In this document: piece by piece, positions 5,591-13,551 of the stretch
Layout: every line of letters starts with the position of its first letter
Position numbering within the stretch: position 1 is the stretch's first letter
IMG/VR virus record: IMGVR_UViG_3300006735_000346
Coordinates: 1-20,323 of that record
Direction: 5' to 3' (one strand)
DNA: 20,323 nucleotides
DNA from: a virus
The notes under the pieces: generated by a model
Databases searched by the model: none
What the model was told of the DNA's origin: nothing
What the model saw: only the letters and a program-made list of their open reading frames with translations
Program-made: the position numbers and the translations under genes

Positions 5591-7413
5591 ATATAAAAGA
5601 ATTACATGAAGTTTTTGATGCTATGGTGCAAAATGACTCTGATTGGTTTAGTGCTGCAGAAGAGTCTATGCGATTTTATACAGGAGGATTTGGTACAGGT
5701 CAATGGGAGACAGAAGACCTCCAAACGTTACACGCAGAGGGAAGACCTCCACTACAATTAAATATTATTTTACCAAAAGTTAATTTAGTTACAGGAGTAG
5801 AAAGGCAAGGGCGTTCTTCATGGAAAGCAAGACCTGTAGAGTCTGATGATGAAAATGAAGCAATGCTTTCTACCGCTTTATTGTATCATTTAGATCGTAA
5901 CAGGAAGTTACAAAATCTATTTAGTCGTGTTTTTAAAGATGGAGTTATTACAGGTAGAGGTTGGATTGATGTTTGTGTAGAGCCTGGGCAGTTTTATGAT
6001 GGAGAAATTAGTATTAAACGTGAATCATGGGCAAATGTACATATTGATCCTGAATGTAAAACTCAAGATACAAAAGATTGGAATTATTTAGCTCGTAGTA
6101 AATACCTTACGTTTAATCAAATGAAGCAAATGTTTCCTGATGCATCAAAAGACATTAGCTCTGTAGATGATTATTTGCGTATGCCTCAAAGTGTTACACA
6201 GGAAGTAGGGTCTTATTATCGAAGTGCAGAAGAGATAAGTCCAGCATATCATTTAGATGAATTACATCAAAAAATTCGTGTTGTAGAAATGTGGAATAGG
6301 GAGTATGAACGTGAACATTTCATTATTAATAAAAATACTGGACGTATATCACAGAATGGGTTTCAAACTAAAAACTCTGCTGGAGAACAAATTAGAGAAT
6401 TACAAGCTATGGAAGATGCAGCGCAAGTTCAAGTGAAAACAGAATTTGGCGTAATTAGTCGCGTAGTTCCAAAGACATATTTAACCATTACTGCTGGGAT
6501 GCATACGTTGCAAGAAAAGAAAGCAAACCCTTATATGCATAATCAGTTTCCAATCGTACCTTACTTTTATCATTTTGAAGATATGGGTGATTATGTAGAG
6601 ACATTTGGTTTAGTCGAAAATATGAAAGACCCACAAAGAGAGAAAGATAAGAGAAGGTCACAGATGTTAGATATTATTAATCGTTCTCCTAGAGGTGGTG
6701 GTATTTTTGCGGGAAATAAAGTGTCTCAAGAAGAAATGAATGAGGCTTCTACTACAGGGCGTTGGATTGGGATACCAGGGTTTAAGGGTAGAGTAAGTGA
6801 CTTTATGCAACAATGGTCAAACTCACATTTATCTTTGGTCAGTAGCATTGCAGCTATGGAGCAGAAGGCAGAGATGGATGCGAAAGAGATTAGCGGTGCT
6901 ACTGATCCGATGATGGGTATTGCTACTTCTACAAAAGAAAGTGGTATTGCAGCACAAACAAGAATTAGACAAGGTATGATGACATTGCAAGAGCAGATGG
7001 AGAACTTGGACTTTACCAAGTCAACTGTATTGATGCAGGCAATTAAAAATATGCAACAGTTTTATACCGCAGACAAAATTAAAAGAATTATTGGTGCAGA
7101 AACAGAAAAGGCTGAGTCCCCTGAAGAAGCACAAGCAATAGACGAAACCATTAATCGTTTTCTAACAAACTTTGAAAAGTTTGAATTTGACATTGTATTA
7201 GACAAAGGTGAAAATTCAGCGACCATGCGTGCAGCGAAAGCACAGCAAGTAGGAGAGTTAGTGCGAAATGGGTTTGCAAGTTTATTTCCTCTATATGTTG
7301 AGCTTTCAGATATGGAAGCAGGTAGAGAAATACTTGAAAAATTTGAAGAGGAGCGATCCGCACAAATGCAAGCGCAGCAAAGGCAAATGCCTAATAACGC
7401 GGGCAAATCGTAA
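5587..7413 (+). CDS. Portal protein, P22 type
   Basis: Forms the dodecameric ring at the capsid vertex through which DNA enters and leaves. I take ATG 5587 (608 residues), which overlaps the terL stop as ATGA, over an in-frame TTG at 5575. The N-terminal region FYTGGFGTGQWE (about 30-41), then GRPPLQLNIILPKVN and GVERQGRSSWKARP (about 53-85), is the typical start of P22-like podovirus portals. A later block AKEISGATDPMMGIATSTKE (about 432-451) fits the conserved region before the crown. The C-terminal 60 residues are Gln/Met/Glu-rich and helical. Length is in the normal range (P22 gp1 is about 725). Confidence 0.93.
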   Translation: MNIKELHEVFDAMVQNDSDWFSAAEESMRFYTGGFGTGQWETEDLQTLHAEGRPPLQLNIILPKVNLVTGVERQGRSSWKARPVESDDENEAMLSTALLYHLDRNRKLQNLFSRVFKDGVITGRGWIDVCVEPGQFYDGEISIKRESWANVHIDPECKTQDTKDWNYLARSKYLTFNQMKQMFPDASKDISSVDDYLRMPQSVTQEVGSYYRSAEEISPAYHLDELHQKIRVVEMWNREYEREHFIINKNTGRISQNGFQTKNSAGEQIRELQAMEDAAQVQVKTEFGVISRVVPKTYLTITAGMHTLQEKKANPYMHNQFPIVPYFYHFEDMGDYVETFGLVENMKDPQREKDKRRSQMLDIINRSPRGGGIFAGNKVSQEEMNEASTTGRWIGIPGFKGRVSDFMQQWSNSHLSLVSSIAAMEQKAEMDAKEISGATDPMMGIATSTKESGIAAQTRIRQGMMTLQEQMENLDFTKSTVLMQAIKNMQQFYTADKIKRIIGAETEKAESPEEAQAIDETINRFLTNFEKFEFDIVLDKGENSATMRAAKAQQVGELVRNGFASLFPLYVELSDMEAGREILEKFEEERSAQMQAQQRQMPNNAGKS

Positions 7414-7435
7414 CTCATAATAACAACCCCCTAAA

Positions 7436-7451
7436 TAAAGGATAAGGTAAA
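7436..7451 (+). promoter_or_regulatory. Ribosome binding site of the scaffold gene, shared with the capsid gene
   Basis: AAAGGATAAGGTAAAATGG contains the scaffold ATG. The capsid gene has the same element with two bases fewer (AAGGATAGTAAAATGG). These two genes have clearly spaced ribosome binding sites, whereas most other right-arm genes are overlap-coupled, which fits their need for high expression. Confidence 0.55.
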
Positions 7452-8231
7452 ATGGAAGAACAGACAAACTACATAGACCCAGAAAAGGAAATTGCAGGCA
7501 CAGCAAGTGACGAAGTTTCCCCTGAAGCAAATGTAAGTGAGCAAAAAGCAGAGACACCTGCTGTAGAGCCACAATCATTTAAAGTCGGAGATAAGGAATT
7601 TACTTCGGTGGATGAATTGGTTGAGTATGCTTCTACAACAGACAAGTCCTATAGAAATCTTCGTGAACTCAATGGAAGACAAACCAATGAACTTGGTGAG
7701 TTGAGAAAGTCCCTTGATGAAATTAAGGTGAACGTAGCTCCAAAAGAGCCAGAAGTAGAACTACCAGAGTATGATCCCTATGACATTAATTCGGTCTTAC
7801 CACATATCTCAAAACAAATAGAACAGAAATTCGCAGAAGAGCGAAAAGTACAAGAAATGGAGATGGCTGCAAGAAAAACGAAAAATGCTCAACAGGAAAT
7901 GATTGATAGTTTTATTAAGAAACACCCTAATCTCAATAACGAAGAACTAACCGCTATTGCAAAGTTCGGAGATGAGCGCGGTATTGCACTAATAGATGAT
8001 GCGTACACGCTAATGACAATTAATCAAGAAAAAAATAACGCTAAGAAAGAAGGTGTGAAGGAAGTAACAGAAAAACTTACTAAAGCAGATGAAGTGCCAA
8101 CAACACTATCAAACGCTACTGGTGGGAATAAAACTGCTATTGACTTTGATGCTATTATGCAATCAGATTGGAATAAGTTACCTGAAGATGTGCGTAGGCA
8201 AGCATTAATGGATGCTTCTTCTGGCGGATAA
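7452..8231 (+). CDS. Scaffolding protein
   Basis: A 259-residue, acidic, mostly helical protein between portal and capsid, the fixed place of the assembly scaffold. Residues 1-40 are low-complexity and Glu/Ala/Pro-rich. A short domain FKVGDKEFTSVDELVEYAST follows at about 43-62, then helices with coiled-coil character (about 67-90 and 115-155), and a C-terminal IDFDAIMQSDWNKLPEDVR segment that probably binds capsid. No protease motif is visible, so it is unlikely to be a protease-scaffold fusion. The assignment rests on position and composition. Confidence 0.78.
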   Translation: MEEQTNYIDPEKEIAGTASDEVSPEANVSEQKAETPAVEPQSFKVGDKEFTSVDELVEYASTTDKSYRNLRELNGRQTNELGELRKSLDEIKVNVAPKEPEVELPEYDPYDINSVLPHISKQIEQKFAEERKVQEMEMAARKTKNAQQEMIDSFIKKHPNLNNEELTAIAKFGDERGIALIDDAYTLMTINQEKNNAKKEGVKEVTEKLTKADEVPTTLSNATGGNKTAIDFDAIMQSDWNKLPEDVRRQALMDASSGG

Positions 8232-8235
8232 TTAA

Positions 8236-8251
8236 ATAAAAGGATAGTAAA
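8236..8251 (+). promoter_or_regulatory. Ribosome binding site of the capsid gene
   Basis: AAAAGGATAGTAAAATGG places AAGGA 6 bases before the ATG and is nearly the same as the scaffold gene leader. Confidence 0.55.
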
Positions 8252-9265
8252 ATGGCAAATTGGTCAACAGGATTACAGGTTTCACGTTGGGCGAAACAAC
8301 TTGCTTATGAAGTAGGTAAAGAGATTTATTTCTCAAAGTTCATGGGTGAATCTTTTGATTCTATGATAGTTAAAAAACAAATGGATGAAGGTAAAGGTAA
8401 AGATATTACTTTTGGTCTTGCAGGATTAACACCAGCAGCTGATAATAACAGTGGTGGTTTTTATACTGGTGATACTGCAATCGAAGGTAATGAAGCTAGC
8501 CTTTCTTCTAATAGTCAAACAGTATCAACAGCACACAGAAGATTTGCTGTGATTAGTGATGGTAATTTTGCAGATAGTAAGGTTTTGTACGATTTTCGTA
8601 CAGAAGCTCTTTCTGAGTTAAAAAGATCATACGCAGAAGATCACGATGCACAAATCTTTAGTGCTTTAACAGCAACAAGTGGTAATTTTGGTCAGCTCAA
8701 AGCTGTTGCAGCTGGTTCTACTTATGGAAACTCAGATGGTGAAGCTAGTCTTGCAGCTACTGGTAAGATTGCTTTAGAAGATATTTCCAAACTAAAACGT
8801 ATTGCTATGTTGGGTGGTTCTGGTACTTGGAAAATGAGACCTATCAAAGTGGAAGGCAAGGATTACTATGTCTTATTAGTGCATCCCGAAGTCTCTTATG
8901 ACTTATTTCAGCTTGATGGTTTTCAACAGATACAGCGCGAAGCAAATGTACGCGGTGACGATAACCCGTTATTTGCTGGAGCATTGGGAATGTATGATGG
9001 AGTTGTAATCCATGAGCATGAAGGGATTACTACTGCTGATAATATGGGTTCTGGTAACGATATAAAAGGTGCAAGAAACCTATTTTTAGGTGCAGGTGCT
9101 GGTCTTTGTGCTGGAATTGGTGAAATGAACTGGGTTGAAAAAACCTTTGACTATGGCAACAAGCTAGGTATTGCTGCAGGTCAAATATACGGAGTGTCTA
9201 GAGCTGTTTTTAACAGTAAAGATTACGGAAGTATTCAGTATCTAACAGCAAGAACTGATATTTAA
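8252..9265 (+). CDS. Major capsid protein, N4 gp56 type
   Basis: A 337-residue HK97-fold shell protein. The N-terminus (LAYEVGKEIYFSKFMG), the KDITFGLAGLTP strand near 50-61, YTGDTAIEGNEASLSSNSQTV near 71-91, the HRRFAVISDGNF block near 95-106, and YYVLLVHPEVSYDL near 204-217 fit the N4 gp56 family capsid proteins. Glycine-rich surface loops appear at 143-170 and 264-283. It follows the scaffold and is followed by a GC-rich hairpin, the usual arrangement for the most highly expressed virion gene. No N-terminal prodomain is evident. Confidence 0.9.
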   Translation: MANWSTGLQVSRWAKQLAYEVGKEIYFSKFMGESFDSMIVKKQMDEGKGKDITFGLAGLTPAADNNSGGFYTGDTAIEGNEASLSSNSQTVSTAHRRFAVISDGNFADSKVLYDFRTEALSELKRSYAEDHDAQIFSALTATSGNFGQLKAVAAGSTYGNSDGEASLAATGKIALEDISKLKRIAMLGGSGTWKMRPIKVEGKDYYVLLVHPEVSYDLFQLDGFQQIQREANVRGDDNPLFAGALGMYDGVVIHEHEGITTADNMGSGNDIKGARNLFLGAGAGLCAGIGEMNWVEKTFDYGNKLGIAAGQIYGVSRAVFNSKDYGSIQYLTARTDI

Positions 9266-9280
9266 TCAGTAACTAACTAA

Positions 9281-9302
9281 GGGGCGGGTTTCGGCTCGCC
9301 CC
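9281..9302 (+). terminator. GC-rich hairpin after the capsid gene
   Basis: GGGGCGGG pairs with CTCGCCCC (one G-U) around a six-base TTTCGG loop, starting 15 bases after the capsid stop. The tail GCTTTAGG has only three T, so it may be a partial terminator or an mRNA-stabilising end. The ribosome binding site of the next gene (AGGA) lies just beyond the stem. Confidence 0.55.
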
Positions 9303-9315
9303 GCTTTAGGACATT

Positions 9316-10002
9316 ATGACTTTAACAGAAATAAGAACAGAAATTAGAAATATCACAGGAGTAGATGATACTTCTGTTGTTGCAGATTCCGTATTAACAG
9401 ATTTGATTAATAAAGGTCAGAATATATTAGCAGATGAAGCCAATCTTTTTTATGGTCATGCTAAAAGAAATAGCGTTGCAGGTACAAGTAAATATCAAAT
9501 TCTTAATGGAAATGGTTTATCTGTAACCGCATGGACAATCGTAGAAAATACAGCAGGGAGTAGTAGTCAAAGTTTAGCAAATATGATTCGTATTTATCGA
9601 GTTGACTTTGAAGGTGAAAAAACAACTCGTATTGGTATGGATCAAATTCACAATATTTCTAGTGACAATGCTTCTTTAACGATGCCTACTGCATATGGAT
9701 ACTATATTGATGATATATATATAGGTATTTTTCCTACACCTCAAGTTGTTAAAGAAATAAGAGTTTATTACTATCATTTACCTACTGTTTTATCAGGAGA
9801 TAGCGATGTGCCTATGATTGACACTCGCTACCACGAGTGTTTAATTTATTATGGATCGTGGAAGGTAGCAGAACGATTAAGAGATATGAATATGATTTCT
9901 TATTTTAAAAATGAATGGCTAGAGTGGAAGGAGAAAGTAGTGTTAGATCGTCAGCGTAGAGCTGGTGAACCAAAGTTTAATATTAATTACAAGGACTTTT
10001 AA
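9316..10002 (+). CDS. Head-tail adaptor protein
   Basis: A 228-residue connector that would sit below the portal and receive the tail. The N-terminal helices (TEIRTEIRNITGV, then a helix ending LADEANLFY near 30-45) and the block PTAYGYYIDDIYIGIFPTPQ near 123-142, followed by IRVYYYHLPTVLSGDSDVPM, YHECLIYYGSWKVAERL and a basic C-terminus, match the adaptor family of short-tailed phages such as SU10 and P22 gp4-like connectors. Start ATG 9316 has AGGA six bases upstream. It overlaps the next gene as TAATG. Function is inferred from pattern and position. Confidence 0.75.
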   Translation: MTLTEIRTEIRNITGVDDTSVVADSVLTDLINKGQNILADEANLFYGHAKRNSVAGTSKYQILNGNGLSVTAWTIVENTAGSSSQSLANMIRIYRVDFEGEKTTRIGMDQIHNISSDNASLTMPTAYGYYIDDIYIGIFPTPQVVKEIRVYYYHLPTVLSGDSDVPMIDTRYHECLIYYGSWKVAERLRDMNMISYFKNEWLEWKEKVVLDRQRRAGEPKFNINYKDF

Positions 10003-12080
10003 TGCCTCGTTTACAAATAAGAAACTTTTCAGGTGGGTTAGTAACAAATCAATCTGATTTTGACATAACAGAAAGTCAGTATACAAAGTTTAGAAACGTT
10101 CTTAATAAAAAGCCTGGAAGACTAGAAAGACCAAATGGCGAACAAATTGTAAGTGCATCAGGCTCTGGAACAGATTTTCAAACAGAATTAATTCTTTATA
10201 GAACTGAAAAAGATGGTAGCAACGCAGATGTTTCTACTACATGGTGGGTCTATGGTAATCGTACAATTTTAAAAAGACAAGATACTTCTACAGGAACAGG
10301 TGGATCATTTAGTAGTATTACTACAGGTTGGTCTTCTTCTCCTATTTATGATTTTTTAGTGCATAATCAAGTATTAAGAATTTCAGATGGTAGTTTTTCT
10401 AATGATACAAAATGGTATGGACATATAAAAAGAAATGTATTTGGAAAAACCGATGAATCTTCTTATACAACTGGATATGCATTTAAGAAACCGCCTATGC
10501 AGGCATTAATAAATGATTGGAAAATCACAGACACGCAATTAACTCCTCCTACTGTTGTTAGAATGGGATATAGTTGGGATCAAGATGATGATATTAATGC
10601 TGTCAATGAAGTAGGTTTATATATTACGTTCCCTGATGGTACACCTAGTCAAGATGATCTTTTAATTCCTGATTTAGCAGATGTTACATTTAAAACACAT
10701 GATAGATATACTGTTACTTTTATTTATGATTATGTGCAAGAATCTGCACTAGCAAGAGATAGTAATGGAAACATTGGAATTGAATCAAGAAAAGCAGTAC
10801 AAAATTCAGGTAAAACTTGTCCTGGTATACAAGTAGTATTGCATACAGGATCATCATTAGCAGATTTAAATCCAAGAATTACTGGAATTAACATTTATTG
10901 GAATCCCGAAGATGATGTAGATTGGTATCTTGTAGACACATTAGATATAGATAATGGGTTTAAAGATAGTCCTTTATCAGAGTTATCTAATGCTGATACT
11001 ACAGCAGAAGACCCAAATAATGGTAGATGGATACCTTGTCCAGAACCTTATGTGGCTCAAAATAGTTTTTCTAATGTATCTTCTGAAGATACTTCAGAAT
11101 CTGAAATTGTATTATCATCTATGCCTACAAATTTTGCAGCAGATAAAATGATGTTTATCTATCCTACTCATAGTTTATCTACTATAGGTCAAGTTTATCC
11201 AATTATGAGTGATACTTGTTTGAGAATTGGTAATATTAAACTTATTCTTAGCACTACAATTACTACAGGAGACACTACTGCAATCACTATGGTTAACACT
11301 AGAAATGAAGCATCAGGAGCATTTAATATTGGTACTTCAAGAGCATATGTAGCAAGCACCTCTACTACAAAAGTAGCTACTTGGTGGATTCCTTATGATG
11401 GATTAAAATTAGCAACATATAGTTCATTAACAGGAAGAGCATCAAGCACTACACTAAATGGTATCAAATGGAATACTTCAACTATACTAAACAATAAAGC
11501 ATACTATGCTAACATCGATACTACAGATGAAAACGGGCAAACCGCTCGTGAAAGAAATCAAATTTATTATACTGATCCTTATAAGTTAGATGAAATTATG
11601 CCTACTCATTATTTTGATGTAGGTAGAAATGATGGAGATGAGATTATAAAAATTACTGCATATCGAAATAAGATTTTTGTATTTAAAACAAGAAATACTT
11701 ATGTTTTAAATGCAAAGCATCAAATAGAAAGAGTTTTTACTGGAGTAGGTGCAATACATAAAAATTCAGTATGTGAAACTCCAATGGGGCTAGTTTGTGC
11801 TAATAAACAATCCATTCATGTGGTGAACAATACTTCAGTTCGTGAGTTAGCATTTAATATTAAAGATACATATCAAGCATTAGCCTTTGATAGACCAGCA
11901 TTAGGATATGATGGAATTGATAATGAATTAATTTTTGTACCTGATAATGATGGTTCTGCAATGTATGTGATGAATATGGATAATGGTAGTTGGATTTTAA
12001 GGACAATAAGTAGTTCTACAAATAGAAGTAATTTTGTAATCAGTAGCGATTTACGCGCTCAATACACACATGGTGAGTAA
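10002..12080 (+). CDS. Tail nozzle or DNA-stabilisation protein (T7 gp12 / P22 gp10-like)
   Basis: A 692-residue, mostly beta protein. The N-terminal RNFSGGLVTNQSDFDITESQ and KPGRLERPNGEQIV (about 7-45) are the usual opening of nozzle or stabilisation proteins, where each short-tail subunit carries a beta-propeller. Propeller-like repeats are visible, for example ITAYRNKIFVFKTRNTYVLN near 548-567 and LGYDGIDNELIFVPDNDGSA near 631-650. The C-terminus is SNFVISSDLRAQYTHGE. It would hold packaged DNA and form the lower tail channel. The exact homologue cannot be told from sequence alone. The end overlaps the next gene as TAATG, and that gene may supply its missing C-terminal domain. Confidence 0.7.
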   Translation: MPRLQIRNFSGGLVTNQSDFDITESQYTKFRNVLNKKPGRLERPNGEQIVSASGSGTDFQTELILYRTEKDGSNADVSTTWWVYGNRTILKRQDTSTGTGGSFSSITTGWSSSPIYDFLVHNQVLRISDGSFSNDTKWYGHIKRNVFGKTDESSYTTGYAFKKPPMQALINDWKITDTQLTPPTVVRMGYSWDQDDDINAVNEVGLYITFPDGTPSQDDLLIPDLADVTFKTHDRYTVTFIYDYVQESALARDSNGNIGIESRKAVQNSGKTCPGIQVVLHTGSSLADLNPRITGINIYWNPEDDVDWYLVDTLDIDNGFKDSPLSELSNADTTAEDPNNGRWIPCPEPYVAQNSFSNVSSEDTSESEIVLSSMPTNFAADKMMFIYPTHSLSTIGQVYPIMSDTCLRIGNIKLILSTTITTGDTTAITMVNTRNEASGAFNIGTSRAYVASTSTTKVATWWIPYDGLKLATYSSLTGRASSTTLNGIKWNTSTILNNKAYYANIDTTDENGQTARERNQIYYTDPYKLDEIMPTHYFDVGRNDGDEIIKITAYRNKIFVFKTRNTYVLNAKHQIERVFTGVGAIHKNSVCETPMGLVCANKQSIHVVNNTSVRELAFNIKDTYQALAFDRPALGYDGIDNELIFVPDNDGSAMYVMNMDNGSWILRTISSSTNRSNFVISSDLRAQYTHGE

Positions 12081-12445
12081 TGTCAATATTAGTTATTAAG
12101 GTAAAAGAAATTAATACTGGATCGGCAGATTCTAGTGCAGCTACTGTACAAACAAAGCGTTTTGACTTTAACTCACCTGATGTACAAAAAAGATTTACAA
12201 AGATTACTGTTGTGTATAAAGCTTCGTCTGATTTGACATTTAAATTCTACTTAGATACTAATTTTATTTCAGGTGGTTCTGCGGATGCTACCTTAACCTT
12301 TCCTTCTAAAAGTTATATTGGAACAGTATCGAAGAAATTTTCAGCAGTAGGAAAAACAGGGATAATACAATTTACTTGTTCTGCAAGTGACCTAGAAATA
12401 GATTCTATAGATATTGATTATTCCTTACTAGGGAGTAATCCATGA
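12080..12445 (+). CDS. 121-aa beta-rich structural protein, possible detached nozzle domain
   Basis: Starts at the A of the nozzle gene's TAA and overlaps the next gene as ATGA. Residues 23-48 (VQTKRFDFNSPDVQKRFTKI, then TVVYKA) and the following beta strands resemble the jelly-roll-like segment that ends many tail nozzle proteins, where a TK-x-FDF motif follows the last propeller blade. Here it is a separate gene. It has no signal peptide. It is probably a virion tail component. The similarity is a pattern memory, not a search result. Confidence 0.55.
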   Translation: MSILVIKVKEINTGSADSSAATVQTKRFDFNSPDVQKRFTKITVVYKASSDLTFKFYLDTNFISGGSADATLTFPSKSYIGTVSKKFSAVGKTGIIQFTCSASDLEIDSIDIDYSLLGSNP

Positions 12446-12651
12446 TAGAAGAAATTAACGAAGATATATTATTTACGGAACTTGATAAAAAACAAGATGT
12501 TATGTTAAATACAAAGCAAGGTTTTTTTACAGACGCAGAAGGAAGTCCAGGAGATATGGGTTTATGTCAACAAGGTGGTAAAGTTTATATATCTATAAAA
12601 TTAAATGAACATTGGTATTTTTCAGAATTAAAACAATCACAACACTTATAG
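12442..12651 (+). CDS. Hypothetical 69-aa tail-region protein
   Basis: Begins MIEEINEDILFTELDKKQDV and contains EGSPGDMGLCQQGGKVYISIKLNEHWYF at about 33-60. This pattern of a Gly/Pro turn, a short strand ending in I-K, and an aromatic Trp is common in small phage adhesin or collar modules. The start overlaps the upstream stop as ATGA. It is followed after 9 bases by the next gene, whose GGAG site lies in the gap. Probably a minor virion protein; the function is unknown. Confidence 0.6.
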   Translation: MIEEINEDILFTELDKKQDVMLNTKQGFFTDAEGSPGDMGLCQQGGKVYISIKLNEHWYFSELKQSQHL

Positions 12652-12660
12652 GAGTCTCAT

Positions 12661-13551
12661 ATGAGATATTCGATTAGAAAAGAAAAAAATAGATGGGGCA
12701 ATACTGTTAAAGTTAGAATTATTGATAGCGAAACAGGGCAGACAGTCTTCACTAGAAATGTAGATAGTTACGATGGATCAAGAAAGCAAAGAGTAGGAGA
12801 GATGAATAGAGAAGCGGAAGCTGAACTAGCAAGATTAAATGAATCTGTTGTTACAAGAGAAGAAGAAAGACAAGCTGGTTTAGAAGAAGATGTCGAAAAG
12901 TTTGAAGAAAGAATTACAGAAGCAGGCAGGATTCGTGAAGACCTTGCAGAAAACATTCAAGCAAGACAACAAGGACAACTCTTAAGTCAACTACAACGCT
13001 CTATTTTGGGTACTGGTGGCGATATTTCTCAAATATCGGCACTAACTCCGCAAGTCCAAGAAGCAGGGCAAAGAAGCCTACAAGATTACATAGCTCAAAG
13101 CCAGGCAAGAACACAACAGGATTTAGCACAATTTATACCTACAGAAATAGGGGCAGAGTATAATCTTGCTAATTTAGAAGATGCAATGAGAAGATTTACA
13201 ATGGGTGAAGAAACTCGAAGAGCGCAGATACAAGCAGGATTAGATCAGCAACCTGAATGGTGGGAATCTATTATAGGTAGTGCAGGTAGTGCAGCGGGTA
13301 CAGCAGCGGGTACAGCTTTAGCTACGAAAGCTATTCCTTATTTAGCTTCTTTGTCAGATATAAATGTAAAAGAAAATATATCACAAGTAGGTATATTAGA
13401 CAATGGATTACCTGTATATCTCTTTAACTATAAAGGAAATAACACACCTCAAATCGGTTTAATGGCACAAGATGTGGAAAAGGTAAACAAAGATGCGGTA
13501 AAAGAAATAGATGGCATAAAACACGTTTACTACACAAAGGCGGTAAAATAA
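12661..13551 (+). CDS. Ejection-type virion protein with C-terminal S74 chaperone-like domain
   Basis: A 296-residue protein. Residues 45-160 are helical and rich in Glu, Gln and Arg. A small-residue hydrophobic stretch at 206-230 (GSAGSAAGTAAGTALATKAI) could insert in a membrane. From 231 the sequence SDINVKENI, then LPVYLFNYK and QIGLMAQDVEKV, is an intramolecular chaperone domain of peptidase S74 type, normally found on tail spikes and fibres. Ser232 and Lys237 keep the spacing of the self-cleavage dyad. The 65-residue domain is near minimal. Position after the nozzle and before two large proteins matches the place of T7 gp14 or P22 gp7, so an internal ejected role is inferred; a tail fibre role is the alternative. 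GGAG precedes the ATG. Confidence 0.65.
   Translation: MRYSIRKEKNRWGNTVKVRIIDSETGQTVFTRNVDSYDGSRKQRVGEMNREAEAELARLNESVVTREEERQAGLEEDVEKFEERITEAGRIREDLAENIQARQQGQLLSQLQRSILGTGGDISQISALTPQVQEAGQRSLQDYIAQSQARTQQDLAQFIPTEIGAEYNLANLEDAMRRFTMGEETRRAQIQAGLDQQPEWWESIIGSAGSAAGTAAGTALATKAIPYLASLSDINVKENISQVGILDNGLPVYLFNYKGNNTPQIGLMAQDVEKVNKDAVKEIDGIKHVYYTKAVK

Noticed and set aside
6726-7578. Several minus-strand open frames within portal and scaffold genes
   Set aside because: They are antisense to strongly supported genes and have Ser/Leu/Cys-rich translations typical of shadows.
10954-11151. Second plus-strand frame inside the nozzle gene
   Set aside because: Leu/Gln/Tyr-rich out-of-frame reading of a well supported gene, without a ribosome binding site.
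12768-12956. Minus-strand open frame of 62 aa
   Set aside because: Ser-rich antisense reading of the helical part of the S74-domain protein.
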